A program made the translations under genes and the position numbers. From 66-474 sp035547895 (GTDB lineage Bacteria; Pseudomonadota; Gammaproteobacteria; Xanthomonadales; Rhodanobacteraceae), in assembly GCA_035547895.1 (NCBI GenBank), contig DASZTT010000173.1, forward strand, positions 1 through 12,856: DNA of 12,856 nt, written 5' to 3'. The notes under the pieces were generated by a model that did no database searches, had not been told where the DNA came from, and worked only from the letters and a program-made list of their open reading frames with translations. Below, piece by piece: positions 5,644 to 12,856 of this stretch. The first letter of the stretch is position 1. The number at the start of each line of letters is the position of its first letter.

Positions 5644-6963
5644 GTGGCCGACCAAGTTCTCACCGACACCTTCTTCGAACAATTCGACCTGCATCCGCAC
5701 CTCGCCGCCGGCCTCGCCGAATGCGGCTTCACGCGCTGCACGCCGATCCAGGCCCTGACGCTGCCGGTCGCGCTGGCGGGCCGCGATGTCGCCGGCCAGG
5801 CCCAGACCGGCACCGGCAAAACCTGCGCCTTCCTGGTCGCGGTGATGAACCGTCTCCTGACCAGGCCCGCGATCCCCGAACGCAAGGACAACGATCCGCG
5901 CGCGGTGATCCTGGCGCCGACGCGCGAACTCGCCATCCAGATCGACAAGGATGCGCAGGCGATCGGCCGGCACACCGGGTTGCGTTTCGCGCTGATCTAC
6001 GGCGGCGTCGACTACGACAAGCAACGCCAGCAGCTGCGCGACGGGTGCGACGTGATCATCGCGACGCCGGGCCGTCTGATCGATTACTTCAAGCAGCACG
6101 TTTTCAGTTTCCGCGCGGTCGAGGCCACCGTGATCGACGAGGCCGACCGGATGTTCGACCTCGGCTTCATCAAGGACGTGCGTTATCTGCTGCGCAAGAT
6201 GCCCGCGCGCGAAGAGCGCCAGGGCATGCTGTTCTCGGCGACGCTCAGCTACCGCGTGCTGGAACTCGCCTACGAGCACATGAACCAGCCGGAGAAGCTG
6301 GCGGTGGAAACCGAAAACGTCACCGCCGACCGCGTGCGCCAGCAGGTTTATTTCCCGGCGAAGGAAGAAAAGATCCCGCTGCTGCTCAACCTGCTGGAGC
6401 ATTGCAATCCGCAGCGCAGCATCGTGTTCGTCAACACCCGCGCCGCCGCCGAGCGCGTGACGGAACGCCTGAAGCGGCAAGGCTTCAAGGTCGGCGCGTT
6501 GTCGGGCGACGTGCCGCAGGCCAAGCGGCAGAAACTGCTGGAGCGCTTCAAGAAGGGCGAAGCCGACATCCTGGTCGCGACCGACGTCGCCGCGCGCGGC
6601 CTGCACATTCCCGACGTCACCCACGTCTTCAACTACGACCTGCCGCAGGACGGCGAGGATTACGTGCACCGCATCGGCCGCACCGCGCGGCTGGGCGCCG
6701 AAGGCGACGCGATCAGCTTCGCGTGTGATCTCTACGCGATGAACCTGCCCGACATCGAGCGTTACATCGGGATGCGGATTCCGGTGCAGGCGATCGAGCC
6801 CGCGTGGCTTGCGGCGCCACCTCCGCGCGCGGCGACGCATCACGACCACGCCGACGTCGAGGCGCCGTCATCCGGAACCGCGGCCGCCGACGCCAAGCCT
6901 GCGGCGAGCAGGCGGCGGCGCCGCCGTAAGCCGCAGTCCCACGCAACCGCACCCCGTTCCTGA
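5644..6963 (+). CDS. rhlB: ATP-dependent RNA helicase RhlB (DEAD-box)
   Basis: RhlB unwinds structured RNA and, in gammaproteobacteria, feeds it to RNase E/PNPase in the degradosome. The protein has 439 residues. Motifs in order are the Q motif with GFTRCTPIQ (28-36), motif I AQTGTGKT (53-60), PTRELA (92-97), TPGR (141-144), DEAD (165-168), SAT (198-200), motif V VATDVAARGLHI (311-322) and motif VI HRIGRTAR (342-349). RhlB-specific stretches such as YGGVDYDKQ, EADRMFDLGFIKD and HVFNYDLP separate it from RhlE and SrmB. The tail from about 385 is Ala/Pro-rich and ends in a basic RRRRRRK block (423-429), likely an RNA-binding patch; it is much shorter than the tail I recall for Xanthomonas RhlB. 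The GTG at 5644 gives VADQVLTD, aligning with the remembered MSDKPLTD start, though its ribosome binding site is weak. Confidence 0.96.
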   Translation: MADQVLTDTFFEQFDLHPHLAAGLAECGFTRCTPIQALTLPVALAGRDVAGQAQTGTGKTCAFLVAVMNRLLTRPAIPERKDNDPRAVILAPTRELAIQIDKDAQAIGRHTGLRFALIYGGVDYDKQRQQLRDGCDVIIATPGRLIDYFKQHVFSFRAVEATVIDEADRMFDLGFIKDVRYLLRKMPAREERQGMLFSATLSYRVLELAYEHMNQPEKLAVETENVTADRVRQQVYFPAKEEKIPLLLNLLEHCNPQRSIVFVNTRAAAERVTERLKRQGFKVGALSGDVPQAKRQKLLERFKKGEADILVATDVAARGLHIPDVTHVFNYDLPQDGEDYVHRIGRTARLGAEGDAISFACDLYAMNLPDIERYIGMRIPVQAIEPAWLAAPPPRAATHHDHADVEAPSSGTAAADAKPAASRRRRRRKPQSHATAPRS

Positions 6964-6978
6964 TCGATTTCCCGGCTC

Positions 6979-7004
6979 CCGTTCCGTGTGCCGTCCCGGA
7001 ACGG
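6979..7004 (+). terminator. stem-loop between rhlB and ftsE
   Basis: A perfect 8-bp stem CCGTTCCG/CGGAACGG with a 10-base loop starts 15 bases after the rhlB stop. No T run follows, so it may only mark the mRNA 3' end or a Rho-dependent stop. Confidence 0.4.
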
Positions 7005-7050
7005 CGGCATTGTTGCTAGGCTTTCACGGCCCACCGGCCCCGGCATTTCC

Positions 7051-7728
7051 GTGATCCGATTCGATTCCGTCAGCAAGCGCTACCCCGAGGGCCGCGAGGC
7101 GCTGATCGACGTATCGTTCAAGGTGGAAGCGGGCGAAATGCTGTTCGTCACCGGACATTCCGGCGCCGGCAAGACCACGCTGCTGAAACTGATCGCGATG
7201 ATCGAGCGTCCCAGCGGCGGCGCGATCGAGGTGCATGGTCGTGACCTGGCGCGCGTCCGGCGTCGCGGCATTCCGCGTTTGCGGCGCGAGATCGGCATGG
7301 TGTTCCAGGATCACCGCCTGCTGATGGATCGCAGCGTGGCCGACAACGTGGCGTTGCCGTTGCTGATTGCGGGCATACCGCACGAGGAACGTGGCAAGCG
7401 CGTCCGCGGCGCGCTGGAAAAAGTGGGGCTGGCCGGTCGTGGCAAGGATGCGCCGTCGGGACTGTCCACCGGCGAGCAGCAACGCGTCGGCATTGCGCGC
7501 GCCATCGTCACGCGGCCGGCGCTGATCATAGCGGACGAACCCACCGGCAACCTCGATCCGCAACTCTCGGAAGAGATCATGCAATTGTTCGTGAGCCTCA
7601 GGCAGACCGGCAGCACCATCCTGATCGCCAGCCATGACCTCGCTTTGTTGAAGCGCATGAAGCAGCGCGTGGTGGTGCTCGACCACGGACACCTGATCGA
7701 CGACGTACCGGGCAGCGAGGTCGCATGA
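7051..7728 (+). CDS. ftsE: cell division ATP-binding protein FtsE
   Basis: The ATPase half of the FtsEX complex at the division ring, which drives periplasmic peptidoglycan hydrolysis through FtsX and EnvC-type activators. The 225-residue protein aligns end to end with E. coli FtsE. Walker A is GHSGAGKTT (35-43), the Q-loop Gln86 is in VFQDHRLLMD, the ABC signature is LSTGEQQ (138-144; the usual FtsE form is LSGGEQQ), Walker B is ALIIADEP (157-164) and the switch His is His195. The start is the GTG at 7051 (VIRFDSVSKRYPEG, matching MIRFEHVSKAY), though no good Shine-Dalgarno is visible. Its TGA overlaps the ftsX ATG in ATGA at 7725-7728, indicating translational coupling. Confidence 0.97.
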   Translation: MIRFDSVSKRYPEGREALIDVSFKVEAGEMLFVTGHSGAGKTTLLKLIAMIERPSGGAIEVHGRDLARVRRRGIPRLRREIGMVFQDHRLLMDRSVADNVALPLLIAGIPHEERGKRVRGALEKVGLAGRGKDAPSGLSTGEQQRVGIARAIVTRPALIIADEPTGNLDPQLSEEIMQLFVSLRQTGSTILIASHDLALLKRMKQRVVVLDHGHLIDDVPGSEVA

Positions 7729-8678
7729 GCGCGCCTGCAGCCATGGCGAGCCCGGTGCGCCACTCGCGTTTTGCGATGTGGCGCCGCCAGCACGCGTGGT
7801 GCCTGCGCGACAGTCTGCGCCAGTTGGTGCGGCGGCCTTTCGGTACGGCGCTGACCATCGTGGTGATGGGCCTGGCGTTGGCGCTGCCACTCGCGTTCTA
7901 CCTGCTGCTGGTGAACGTGCAGCATCTCGCGACCGCGCTGGGCGATTCGCAATCGGTCAATGTGTTCCTGAAAACGGATGTTGCTGCGGACGGAGCGCAG
8001 AAACTCGCGGCGACCCTGCGCGCACGCGCCGACATCGCCACGGTGACGGTTCGCACGCCTCAGCAGGGCCTGCAGGAGCTGGCGGCCATGCAGGGTTTCG
8101 GTGATGCAATCCGGTCGCTGCCCGACAACCCGCTGCCGTTCGTGCTGCTGGTCGAGCCGGATGCCGGCGCGAATCGCGCGCAGGTCGAAACGCTGGTCGC
8201 GGCGATACGTGCGCTGCCGGGCGTCGACCTGGTGCAGGACAACGGCCAATGGCGCGCGCGACTGGACGCGCTGATTGCGGTGGGCCAGCGGGTGACGCTG
8301 CTGCTGGCGGTGCTGCTGGGCGCGGCGGCGGTGCTGGTGATCGGCAACACCGTGCGCCTGGACATCCGCAGCCGCGCGAACGAAATCTTCGTGCAGCAAT
8401 TGATCGGCGCCAGTGCGGCCTTCGTGCGCAGGCCGTATCTTTATGAAGGCGCGTGGTATGGTCTCGCGGCCGGTCTGGTCGCCGTGCTGCTGGTGTTGCT
8501 GCTCGAAGCGGTGCTGGCCGCGCCGGTGCGTGACCTGGTCGCCAGTTACACGGGCCGGCTGCACTTCGGCGGCTTGTCCTGGGCTACGCTCGGCATCGGG
8601 TGGGCGATTGCGCTTGTGCTGGGCTGGCTGGGCGCGCTGATTGCGAGCAGCCGCCACCTGCTGTACCCGCGGACCTGA
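7725..8678 (+). CDS. ftsX: cell division protein FtsX
   Basis: The membrane partner of FtsE, 317 residues. A cytoplasmic N-terminus of about 40 residues precedes TM1 (41-63), a periplasmic domain (about 64-188) that recruits a murein-hydrolase activator, then TM2 (189-210), TM3 (244-265) and TM4 (287-307). The cytoplasmic loop after TM2 has the conserved NTVRLDIRSRANEIFVQQLIGAS (207-229). The start ATG overlaps the ftsE stop and is preceded by GAGG. In E. coli rpoH follows directly; here a response regulator and ung intervene. EnvC itself is not in the window. Confidence 0.95.
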   Translation: MSAPAAMASPVRHSRFAMWRRQHAWCLRDSLRQLVRRPFGTALTIVVMGLALALPLAFYLLLVNVQHLATALGDSQSVNVFLKTDVAADGAQKLAATLRARADIATVTVRTPQQGLQELAAMQGFGDAIRSLPDNPLPFVLLVEPDAGANRAQVETLVAAIRALPGVDLVQDNGQWRARLDALIAVGQRVTLLLAVLLGAAAVLVIGNTVRLDIRSRANEIFVQQLIGASAAFVRRPYLYEGAWYGLAAGLVAVLLVLLLEAVLAAPVRDLVASYTGRLHFGGLSWATLGIGWAIALVLGWLGALIASSRHLLYPRT

Positions 8679-8739
8679 AACCACACGCATCGAATGCAGG
8701 CGCGTTGCCGTTGCGCGCTCAACATCGTTACACGGAACC

Positions 8740-9573
8740 ATGAACGACGTTCTTCGCCATATCGCCAGTGACAATCCGCGCGTGATGGTGGTGGATGGAT
8801 CGAAGGTGGCGCGCACGCTGATTTCGCGCGTGCTGGAAAAAGGCCTGCCGGGCGCCACGATCATCACCTGCGAAACCGGAGCCGAAGCCGAGCAGGCGCT
8901 GCACGCCGGGGTGGTGGATCTGGTCACCACCGCCTTGCGCCTCCCGGACATGGACGGCACGGTGCTGGCGAAGTACGTGCGCGAGCATGCGCCGCAGGCG
9001 TACATCCCCATCGTCGCGGTTTCCGGCGACGTGCAGGAACGCCTGCAGAACCGCGAGATCGGCGACGAGATCACGGACTATTTCGACAAGGCCGCCGGCT
9101 ACGCCGCGTTGACCGACTTCATCCGCGGTTACGTGCAGCCGACCGGACACGCCGAGGGCGCGGTGTTGTACGTCGAGGACAGCCGCGTGGTGGCGCTTGC
9201 CACCAGCCGCATGCTGCAGCGCTACGGGTTGACCGTGCACCTCGCGGGCAGCGCCGAGGAAGCCGTGGAATTGCTGGGCGCCGCTCAGGATCGCGGCGAG
9301 ATCGGCGCCGACCTGGTCTTGACCGACGTCAGCCTCAAGGGCGAGATGTCCGGCGGCGACCTGCTGGAATGGATCCGCTGTGACCTGCAACTCGGCAAGG
9401 GACGCCTGCCGGTGCTGGTCATGACCGGTGACGAAAATCCGGAGAACCAGGCCGCCTTGCTCAAGGCCGGGGCCAACGACCTGGTCGAGAAACCAGTGGA
9501 CGAACGTTTGCTGATGACGAAGCTGATGTTCCAGTTGCGCGTGTCGCAGCGGCGGCGATCCCAAACTGCATGA
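8740..9573 (+). CDS. tandem-receiver response regulator; first receiver degenerate
   Basis: A 277-residue cytosolic protein made of two CheY-like receiver domains and no recognisable output domain. REC1 (about 14-132) starts VMVVDGSKVARTL with a single Asp19 where two acidic residues are usual, and at the phospho-acceptor position reads TTALRLPDMDG, so Ala65 replaces Asp; Ser95 and Lys117 remain. REC2 (about 141-268) is complete: Glu146 and Asp147, acceptor Asp196 in LVLTDVSLKGE, Thr229 in VLVMTGDE and Lys251 in EKPVDE. The tail is basic (RRRSQTA). The ATG at 8740 follows CGGAACC; the ung ATG comes three bases after the stop, so both form an operon. No histidine kinase is nearby. It may act as a phospho-dependent adaptor or sink; that is inference. 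Confidence 0.9.
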   Translation: MNDVLRHIASDNPRVMVVDGSKVARTLISRVLEKGLPGATIITCETGAEAEQALHAGVVDLVTTALRLPDMDGTVLAKYVREHAPQAYIPIVAVSGDVQERLQNREIGDEITDYFDKAAGYAALTDFIRGYVQPTGHAEGAVLYVEDSRVVALATSRMLQRYGLTVHLAGSAEEAVELLGAAQDRGEIGADLVLTDVSLKGEMSGGDLLEWIRCDLQLGKGRLPVLVMTGDENPENQAALLKAGANDLVEKPVDERLLMTKLMFQLRVSQRRRSQTA

Positions 9574-9576
9574 GCC

Positions 9577-10281
9577 ATGACTGACGAGCGCCTGAAACTC
9601 GAACCGTCATGGAAGGCACGCCTCGGTGATTATTTCGATCGCCCCGACATGCATGCGCTCAGCGAATTCCTGCGCGCGGCGAAACACGCGGGCAAGCGCA
9701 TCTACCCGCCCGGCCCCGAGATTTTCGCCGCGATGGACGCCACGCCGTTCGACGCGGTCAAGGTGGTGATACTTGGCCAGGATCCTTATCACGGGCCGGG
9801 CCAGGCGCATGGCTTGTGCTTTTCCGTGCGGCCCGGCGTGCCGGTGCCGCCGTCGCTGCAGAACATCTTCAGCGAAATCGAGGACGACCTCGGGATCGCG
9901 CGGCCCGATCATGGTTGTCTGACGCCGTGGGCCCGGCGCGGCGTGCTGTTGCTGAACTCCGTCCTCACCGTGCAGGCCGGGATGGCCGGCGCGCATCAGG
10001 GCAAGGGTTGGGAAGGATTCACCGACCGGGCCATCGACGAGTTGAACCGGGAGCGTGACGGTCTGGTCTTCCTGCTGTGGGGCAGCTATGCCCAGGCCAA
10101 GGGCAAACTGATCGACACCCGTCGGCACGCCGTCCTCAAGGCCCCGCATCCCTCGCCGCTGTCGGCGCACCGGGGCTTCCTGGGGTGCCGGCATTTTTCC
10201 AAAGCCAATCAATATCTTGAAGCGAACGGCCAGGCACCGATCGACTGGTCGCTGCCGCCACGGAACGCGCTGGAAGCATGA
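9577..10281 (+). CDS. ung: uracil-DNA glycosylase, family 1
   Basis: UNG removes uracil from DNA to start base-excision repair. The 234-residue protein contains the family-1 motif GQDPYHGPGQAHGLCFSV (67-84) with catalytic Asp69 and uracil-stacking Phe82, the specificity Asn127 in LLLNSVLTV, and the DNA-intercalating loop HPSPLSAHRGF (191-201) with His191 and Leu195. The length equals typical bacterial UNG (about 225-230). It starts three bases after the stop of the response regulator and ends about 150 bases before rpoH, from which it is separated by the rpoH promoter. All key residues are present, so it should be active. Confidence 0.97.
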   Translation: MTDERLKLEPSWKARLGDYFDRPDMHALSEFLRAAKHAGKRIYPPGPEIFAAMDATPFDAVKVVILGQDPYHGPGQAHGLCFSVRPGVPVPPSLQNIFSEIEDDLGIARPDHGCLTPWARRGVLLLNSVLTVQAGMAGAHQGKGWEGFTDRAIDELNRERDGLVFLLWGSYAQAKGKLIDTRRHAVLKAPHPSPLSAHRGFLGCRHFSKANQYLEANGQAPIDWSLPPRNALEA

Positions 10282-10292
10282 CTTCCGGCAGC

Positions 10293-10320
10293 TTGTGTTT
10301 CCTATACTGGCGAGTATAAT
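10293..10320 (+). promoter_or_regulatory. sigma70-type promoter of rpoH
   Basis: A perfect -10 TATAAT (10315-10320) lies 16 bases after TTGTGT (10293-10298, 3 of 6 to TTGACA). Transcription would start near 10327 and give a leader of about 108 bases that includes the whole CIRCE-like repeat. Confidence 0.65.
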
Positions 10321-10370
10321 TTATCCCATCACCCTCACGGCGAAGCCTCTCCCAATGTCGGGACCGCGCG

Positions 10371-10399
10371 GGAACCTTCACGAGGGCTTGGCACTCTCA
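10371..10399 (+). promoter_or_regulatory. candidate sigmaE-type promoter of rpoH
   Basis: GGAACCT (10371-10377; one mismatch to the sigmaE -35 GGAACTT), a 17-base spacer, then TCTCA (10395-10399; near TCTGA) would start transcription about 30 bases ahead of the rpoH ATG. The -10 overlaps the left arm of the CIRCE-like repeat. E. coli rpoH also has a sigmaE promoter, which makes this plausible. Confidence 0.35.
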
Positions 10400-10414
10400 C
10401 GCTTAGAGTGCCAA
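10388..10414 (+). promoter_or_regulatory. CIRCE-like operator (HrcA site) upstream of rpoH
   Basis: A perfect inverted repeat TTGGCACTC-N9-GAGTGCCAA, with the same 9-9-9 geometry as CIRCE (TTAGCACTC-N9-GAGTGCTAA). It differs only at the third base of the left arm and, in compensation, at the matching base of the right arm. It ends 20 bases before the rpoH ATG, downstream of the sigma70 promoter and over the -10 of the candidate sigmaE promoter. Binding of HrcA there would repress rpoH; hrcA is not in the window. Confidence 0.85.
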
Positions 10415-10434
10415 TACAGACGAGGGTACAACCA

Positions 10435-11292
<858 letters not shown>

Positions 11293-11319
11293 GGATCGTC
11301 GGCCGTCCATCGTGATCGC

Positions 11320-11351
11320 AAGAGCCGCCTTCGGGCGGCTCTTCGTTTCTT
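11320..11351 (+). terminator. Rho-independent terminator of rpoH
   Basis: A perfect 10-bp stem AAGAGCCGCC/GGCGGCTCTT with the stable TTCG loop is followed by CGTTTCTT. It lies 28 bases past the rpoH stop. The stem is symmetric and also lies about 60 bases past the converging priA stop, so it may serve both genes, although the minus-strand side lacks a T run. Confidence 0.88.
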
Positions 11352-11402
11352 GCGCGCCTCCCCGGATTTCGCCTTCGCCTCGTGCGAAGGAGAGCCCGCG
11401 GA

Positions 11403-12856
11403 TCAATACAAATCCACCGGATCGACGTCGAGCGACCAGCGCAAGCCGCGGGGTTGCGGCAAGGCGTGCAATTGCGGCAGCCATGTCGCGAGCGCGTGGC
11501 GAAGCGCCGGGCGTTGCGCGGATTCGAGCAACAACTGCGCACGATGACGCCCCGCGCGCAACGGCATCGGCGCCGCGAACGGTCCAATGATGTGCAGGGC
11601 ACCGCTTGCGGCATGCGCAAGCGCATCACGTGCCGTGGCCATGAAATCATCCAGCACATGGCGCTGCGCGCTTTCCGCGCGCAGCAGGGCCATGTGGGCG
11701 AAGGGTGGCAGTCCCGATGCCAGCCGTTCTCCGAGTTGCAACGCAGCCGCGGCGTCGTAACCGCCCTTCAGCAGCGTCGTCAGCAGCGGGTGCTCCGGTT
11801 CGTGCGTCTGCAGCCACACCGCGCCGTGCTTGTCGGCGCGTCCCGCGCGTCCGGCCACCTGCACGATCAATTGCGCCAGCCGCTCACCCGCATGGAAGTC
11901 GACACTGTGCAGGCCTTCGTCCACGCCCACGATCGCGACCGTGGTGAGGTTCGGAAGGTCGTGGCCCTTCGCGAGGATCTGCGTGCCGACCAGGATCGCG
12001 GGCTTGCCTTCCGCCAGCCTGTCGAAAACTTTCGCGAACGCATCGCGCCGGCGGGTGCTCTCGCGATCGATGCGCAACACCGGAGTGTCCGGATAACGGG
12101 CAGCGAGGGCTTCCTCCAGGCGCTCGGTTCCCTGGCCTTGCGGGATCAATGCATCGGCCCGGCAATTCGGACACGCTTCCGGCGCGCGTTCGCTGTGCCC
12201 GCAATGGTGGCAAAGCAGTTGTCGGCGGCCACGATACAAGGTCAGGGGTTTTTCACAGCGCGGGCACGTGGCGTGCCAGCCGCAGGCATGGCACAGCAGC
12301 ACGGGTGCGTAGCCGCGACGGTTCTTGAACACCAGCGCCTGCTCGCCGCGCACGAGCGCCGCGTCCAGCGCATCCAGCAAGGCGGGCGACAGGCCATGGG
12401 CGAGGTTGAGGCCGCGCAGGTCCAGCACGTGCACGGGCGAAGGCGGCCGCGCATGCACGCGCTGGCGGAGGCGCACGCGCGTGTAGCGCGCCGCTTCGAC
12501 GTTGGCCAGTGTTTCCAGTGACGGCGTGGCACTGCCCAGCACGATGGGAACGCCCAGTGATTGCGCGCGCATCAGTGCGAAGTCGCGCGCGTGATAGCGG
12601 AAGCCTTCCTGTTGCTTGTACGAGGTATCGTGCTCCTCATCCACGATCACCAGTCCCGCGTTCGGCAGCGGTGCAAACGCCGCCGAGCGCGTGCCCAGCA
12701 CGATCGCCGCCGCACCCGAGCGCGCATCCAGCCATGCACGTGCGCGCTCGCCTTCGCCGAGGTTGGAATGCAGCACCGCCATCCGCGCATCGAAGCGCGC
12801 GCGCAGGCGGCGCAGCGCCTGCGGCACCAGGCCAATTTCCGGCACCAGCCACAGCG
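11403..12856 (-). CDS. priA: primosomal protein N' PriA, replication restart helicase (5' part beyond window)
   Basis: PriA is a 3'-5' superfamily-2 DNA helicase that reloads the replisome at stalled forks. About 484 C-terminal residues are visible; the first 240 or so, with the fork-binding domain and Walker A, lie outside. Seen in order are the LVPEIGL segment, the Walker B box DEEH (12630-12641), motif III GSATPSLET, eight zinc-binding cysteines in CHAC, CPRC, CHHC and CPNC (about 12162-12293), motif V GTQILAKGHDLPNLT and motif VI QVAGRAGR. The end, LDVDPVDLY, matches the usual PriA C-terminus. It converges on rpoH. The reading frame is open to the window edge, with no frameshift. Confidence 0.97.
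   Translation of the reverse strand, partial: LWLVPEIGLVPQALRRLRARFDARMAVLHSNLGEGERARAWLDARSGAAAIVLGTRSAAFAPLPNAGLVIVDEEHDTSYKQQEGFRYHARDFALMRAQSLGVPIVLGSATPSLETLANVEAARYTRVRLRQRVHARPPSPVHVLDLRGLNLAHGLSPALLDALDAALVRGEQALVFKNRRGYAPVLLCHACGWHATCPRCEKPLTLYRGRRQLLCHHCGHSERAPEACPNCRADALIPQGQGTERLEEALAARYPDTPVLRIDRESTRRRDAFAKVFDRLAEGKPAILVGTQILAKGHDLPNLTTVAIVGVDEGLHSVDFHAGERLAQLIVQVAGRAGRADKHGAVWLQTHEPEHPLLTTLLKGGYDAAAALQLGERLASGLPPFAHMALLRAESAQRHVLDDFMATARDALAHAASGALHIIGPFAAPMPLRAGRHRAQLLLESAQRPALRHALATWLPQLHALPQPRGLRWSLDVDPVDLY

Noticed and set aside
4897..6849. 650-codon open frame on the minus strand opposite rhlB
   Set aside because: A shadow of the rhlB codon pattern; it also crosses trxA in the wrong frame.
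7017..7022. TAGGCT preceded by TGC as an ftsE promoter
   Set aside because: Only the TA...T frame of the hexamer matches and there is no -35; not distinguishable from chance.
8679..8739. Promoter TTGCCG-N18-TACACG ahead of the response regulator
   Set aside because: Too many mismatches, mainly in the -10; the gene may be read from ftsX.
7311..9074. 587-codon minus-strand frame opposite ftsE, ftsX and the response regulator
   Set aside because: Antisense to three confidently identified genes; composition is Arg/Ser/Pro-rich with no recognisable domain.
11382..12521. 379-codon plus-strand frame opposite priA
   Set aside because: Antisense to the PriA zinc-binding and helicase motifs; no domain of its own.

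Overview
The window looks like a chromosomal housekeeping segment from a GC-rich gammaproteobacterium of the Xanthomonadales (Lysobacterales), probably close to Rhodanobacteraceae or Xanthomonadaceae. The evidence is strong GC bias, the style of RhlB, Rho and RpoH, the conserved orders rhlB/trxA/rho and ftsE-ftsX...rpoH, and a dispersed 'GTCATTCCGGC...' palindromic repeat common in this group. The lineage is inferred from remembered protein families, not from a search. No phage, transposon, CRISPR array or defence locus is visible.

Left part, minus strand (1-5372): the start of queD (cut by the window edge), elongator tRNA-Met(CAT) with its own promoter and terminator, a ClC-type chloride/proton antiporter, tRNA-Arg(CCG), a cupin-LOG two-gene operon, an intergenic palindromic repeat, transcription termination factor rho with an unusual Arg/Gly-rich N-terminal extension, and thioredoxin trxA. 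The rho promoter is built into a long inverted repeat. trxA has a candidate heat-shock (sigma32-type) promoter.

Right part, plus strand (5644-11292): the DEAD-box RNA helicase rhlB, divergent from trxA, then ftsE-ftsX (overlapping stop and start, cell-division ABC-type complex), a two-receiver response regulator whose first receiver lacks the phospho-acceptor Asp, uracil-DNA glycosylase ung, and the heat-shock sigma factor rpoH. A strong terminator ends rpoH. priA (replication restart helicase) converges from the minus strand and runs off the right edge.

The most interesting signal is regulatory. Directly in front of rpoH is a perfect 9-N9-9 inverted repeat, TTGGCACTC-N9-GAGTGCCAA, that differs from the HrcA operator CIRCE by one symmetrical base pair. 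It sits between a good sigma70 promoter and the rpoH ribosome binding site and overlaps a candidate sigmaE-type promoter. This suggests that the repressor-type (HrcA) and sigma-type (RpoH) heat-shock circuits are wired together here. The response regulator and ung genes lie between ftsX and rpoH, which are adjacent in E. coli. No wholly new multi-gene system is evident; the rest is well-understood core genome.
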